DNA of 64,000 nucleotides from CAVVYW01 sp963752605 (lineage in GTDB: Bacteria; Actinomycetota; Thermoleophilia; Solirubrobacterales; 70-9): assembly GCA_963752605.1 (NCBI GenBank), contig CAVVYW010000005.1:1054001-1118000 (forward strand), read 5' to 3'. The notes beneath the pieces are model-generated. The model saw only the letters and a program-made list of their open reading frames with translations. It was not told the origin of the DNA and did no database searches. This document shows positions 63,530 through 64,000 of this stretch, piece by piece. The translations under genes and the position numbers were made by a program. Each line of letters starts with the position of its first letter. The first letter of the stretch is position 1.

Positions 63530-64000
63530 CCGAGGCTGAGCCCGGTCAGGGCCCGCTCCAGCGCCTCGTAGGGCATCCCGCCCTCGCGCAGGACCTCCCA
63601 GGCACCGCCGGCCTCGATCGCGGTCAGGTCCACCACCGTCGATGGGACCCCGCTCAGCGTGCCGCCGTCGATCGCGACGTCGACGGCATCGAGGATGGCG
63701 GCATCGATCTGATCGACCGAGGCCGGGGGCGGCTCCCCGCTCTGGTTGGCCGAGGTCTGGAAGACCGGCACGCCGATCCCGGCGAGGGGCCCCTCGATCC
63801 AGCGGACACCGAGCTGCTCCGGCTCGTCGCCGCAGGCATGGGGAAAGACCCTGCCCGGGTTGTAGACAACCAGGGTCGCGGGCCCGGGCAACAGGGCGGC
63901 GATCGCCGCGCGAGTAAGCGGCGCGAGCTTCTCGAGCAGGTCGTCGATGGTCTCCGCGGAGAAGTACATGACCGCAGACGGCTTGCCCTTCTCCCGGGCC
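63526..64000 (-). CDS. threonylcarbamoyl-AMP synthase, YrdC/Sua5 family (5' end outside window)
   Basis: At least 157 codons; the frame is open to the window edge, where it reads AREKGKPSAVMYFSAE, the Lys-rich strand of the YrdC domain. Further blocks: LLPGPATLVVYNPG, LGVRWIEGPL and VFQTSANQSGEPPP. It makes threonylcarbamoyl-AMP for the t6A37 modification of ANN-decoding tRNAs. The apparent internal ATG at 63969 is not the true start. Confidence 0.9.
   Translation of the reverse strand, partial: AREKGKPSAVMYFSAETIDDLLEKLAPLTRAAIAALLPGPATLVVYNPGRVFPHACGDEPEQLGVRWIEGPLAGIGVPVFQTSANQSGEPPPASVDQIDAAILDAVDVAIDGGTLSGVPSTVVDLTAIEAGGAWEVLREGGMPYEALERALTGLSLG

Overview
The window is a gene-dense, very GC-rich (by eye close to 70%) bacterial chromosome segment with no mobile element, prophage, CRISPR array or rRNA/tRNA operon visible. 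Composition, the actinobacterial flavour of the housekeeping genes (ECF sigma factors, DUF2294 proteins, an LCP-family protein, FtsEX beside SmpB) and Lys/Cys-rich ends on several secreted proteins suggest a soil actinobacterium, probably Thermoleophilia/Solirubrobacterales. The taxonomic call is inference.

Layout. 0-4.1 kb: drug-efflux MFS pump (cut by the window edge), ECF sigma/anti-sigma pair, SHOCT protein, DHFR-like reductase and the tmRNA gene ssrA (minus strand). 4.1-7.8 kb: Na+/H+ antiporter, secreted M15 peptidase, site-2 protease, secreted ASH-domain protein. 7.8-16.5 kb: a minus-strand run ftsE-ftsX-S41 protease-rnr-smpB followed by a very long, indel-broken reading frame that looks like one membrane-anchored coiled-coil protein ending in a ComEA-like helix-hairpin-helix domain. 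17-18.6 kb: STAS antagonist and two divergent DUF2294 genes. 18.6-20.5 kb: split transketolase. 20.6-26.8 kb: lipoprotein, a methylamine-dehydrogenase-like (Mau-like) maturation cluster and two trypsin-like secreted proteases. 26.9-31.2 kb: nadA, mutM, three SnoaL-like genes, nadC. 31.2-38.2 kb: sigma factor/O6-alkylguanine repair pair, secreted repeat protein, FIST protein, prfB with its programmed +1 frameshift, a methyltransferase, an M28 peptidase and a cupredoxin. 38.2-45.4 kb: secA, hpf, comF-like gene, nucleotidyltransferase, ahcY, arfB. 45.4-51.9 kb: nucleotide-sugar and cell-surface genes (SIS isomerase, second nucleotidyltransferase, UDP-glucose dehydrogenase, LCP protein, M20 peptidase). 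51.9-59.4 kb: complete F1Fo ATP synthase operon with two small leader genes. 59.5-64 kb: WecA-like transferase, DUF354 protein, glyA, a SnoaL protein and a partial TsaC/YrdC gene.

Functional themes. Ribosome rescue and translation termination are well represented (ssrA, smpB, rnr, arfB, prfB, hpf). Envelope biology is the second theme (FtsEX, SecA, S2P, LCP, WecA, nucleotide sugars, several secreted proteases). The most unusual parts are the Mau-like cluster, whose small subunit appears to lack the tryptophans that make the TTQ cofactor, and the long putative membrane-to-DNA tether.

Caution on the data. Several genes (mutM, ahcY, an ECF sigma factor, a SnoaL gene, probably the LCP gene, and the long tether with about six breaks) are split by one-base indels, several of them in G or C runs. 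In ahcY and mutM both halves keep conserved residues, so sequencing or assembly error is the likelier cause; prfB is a true programmed frameshift.
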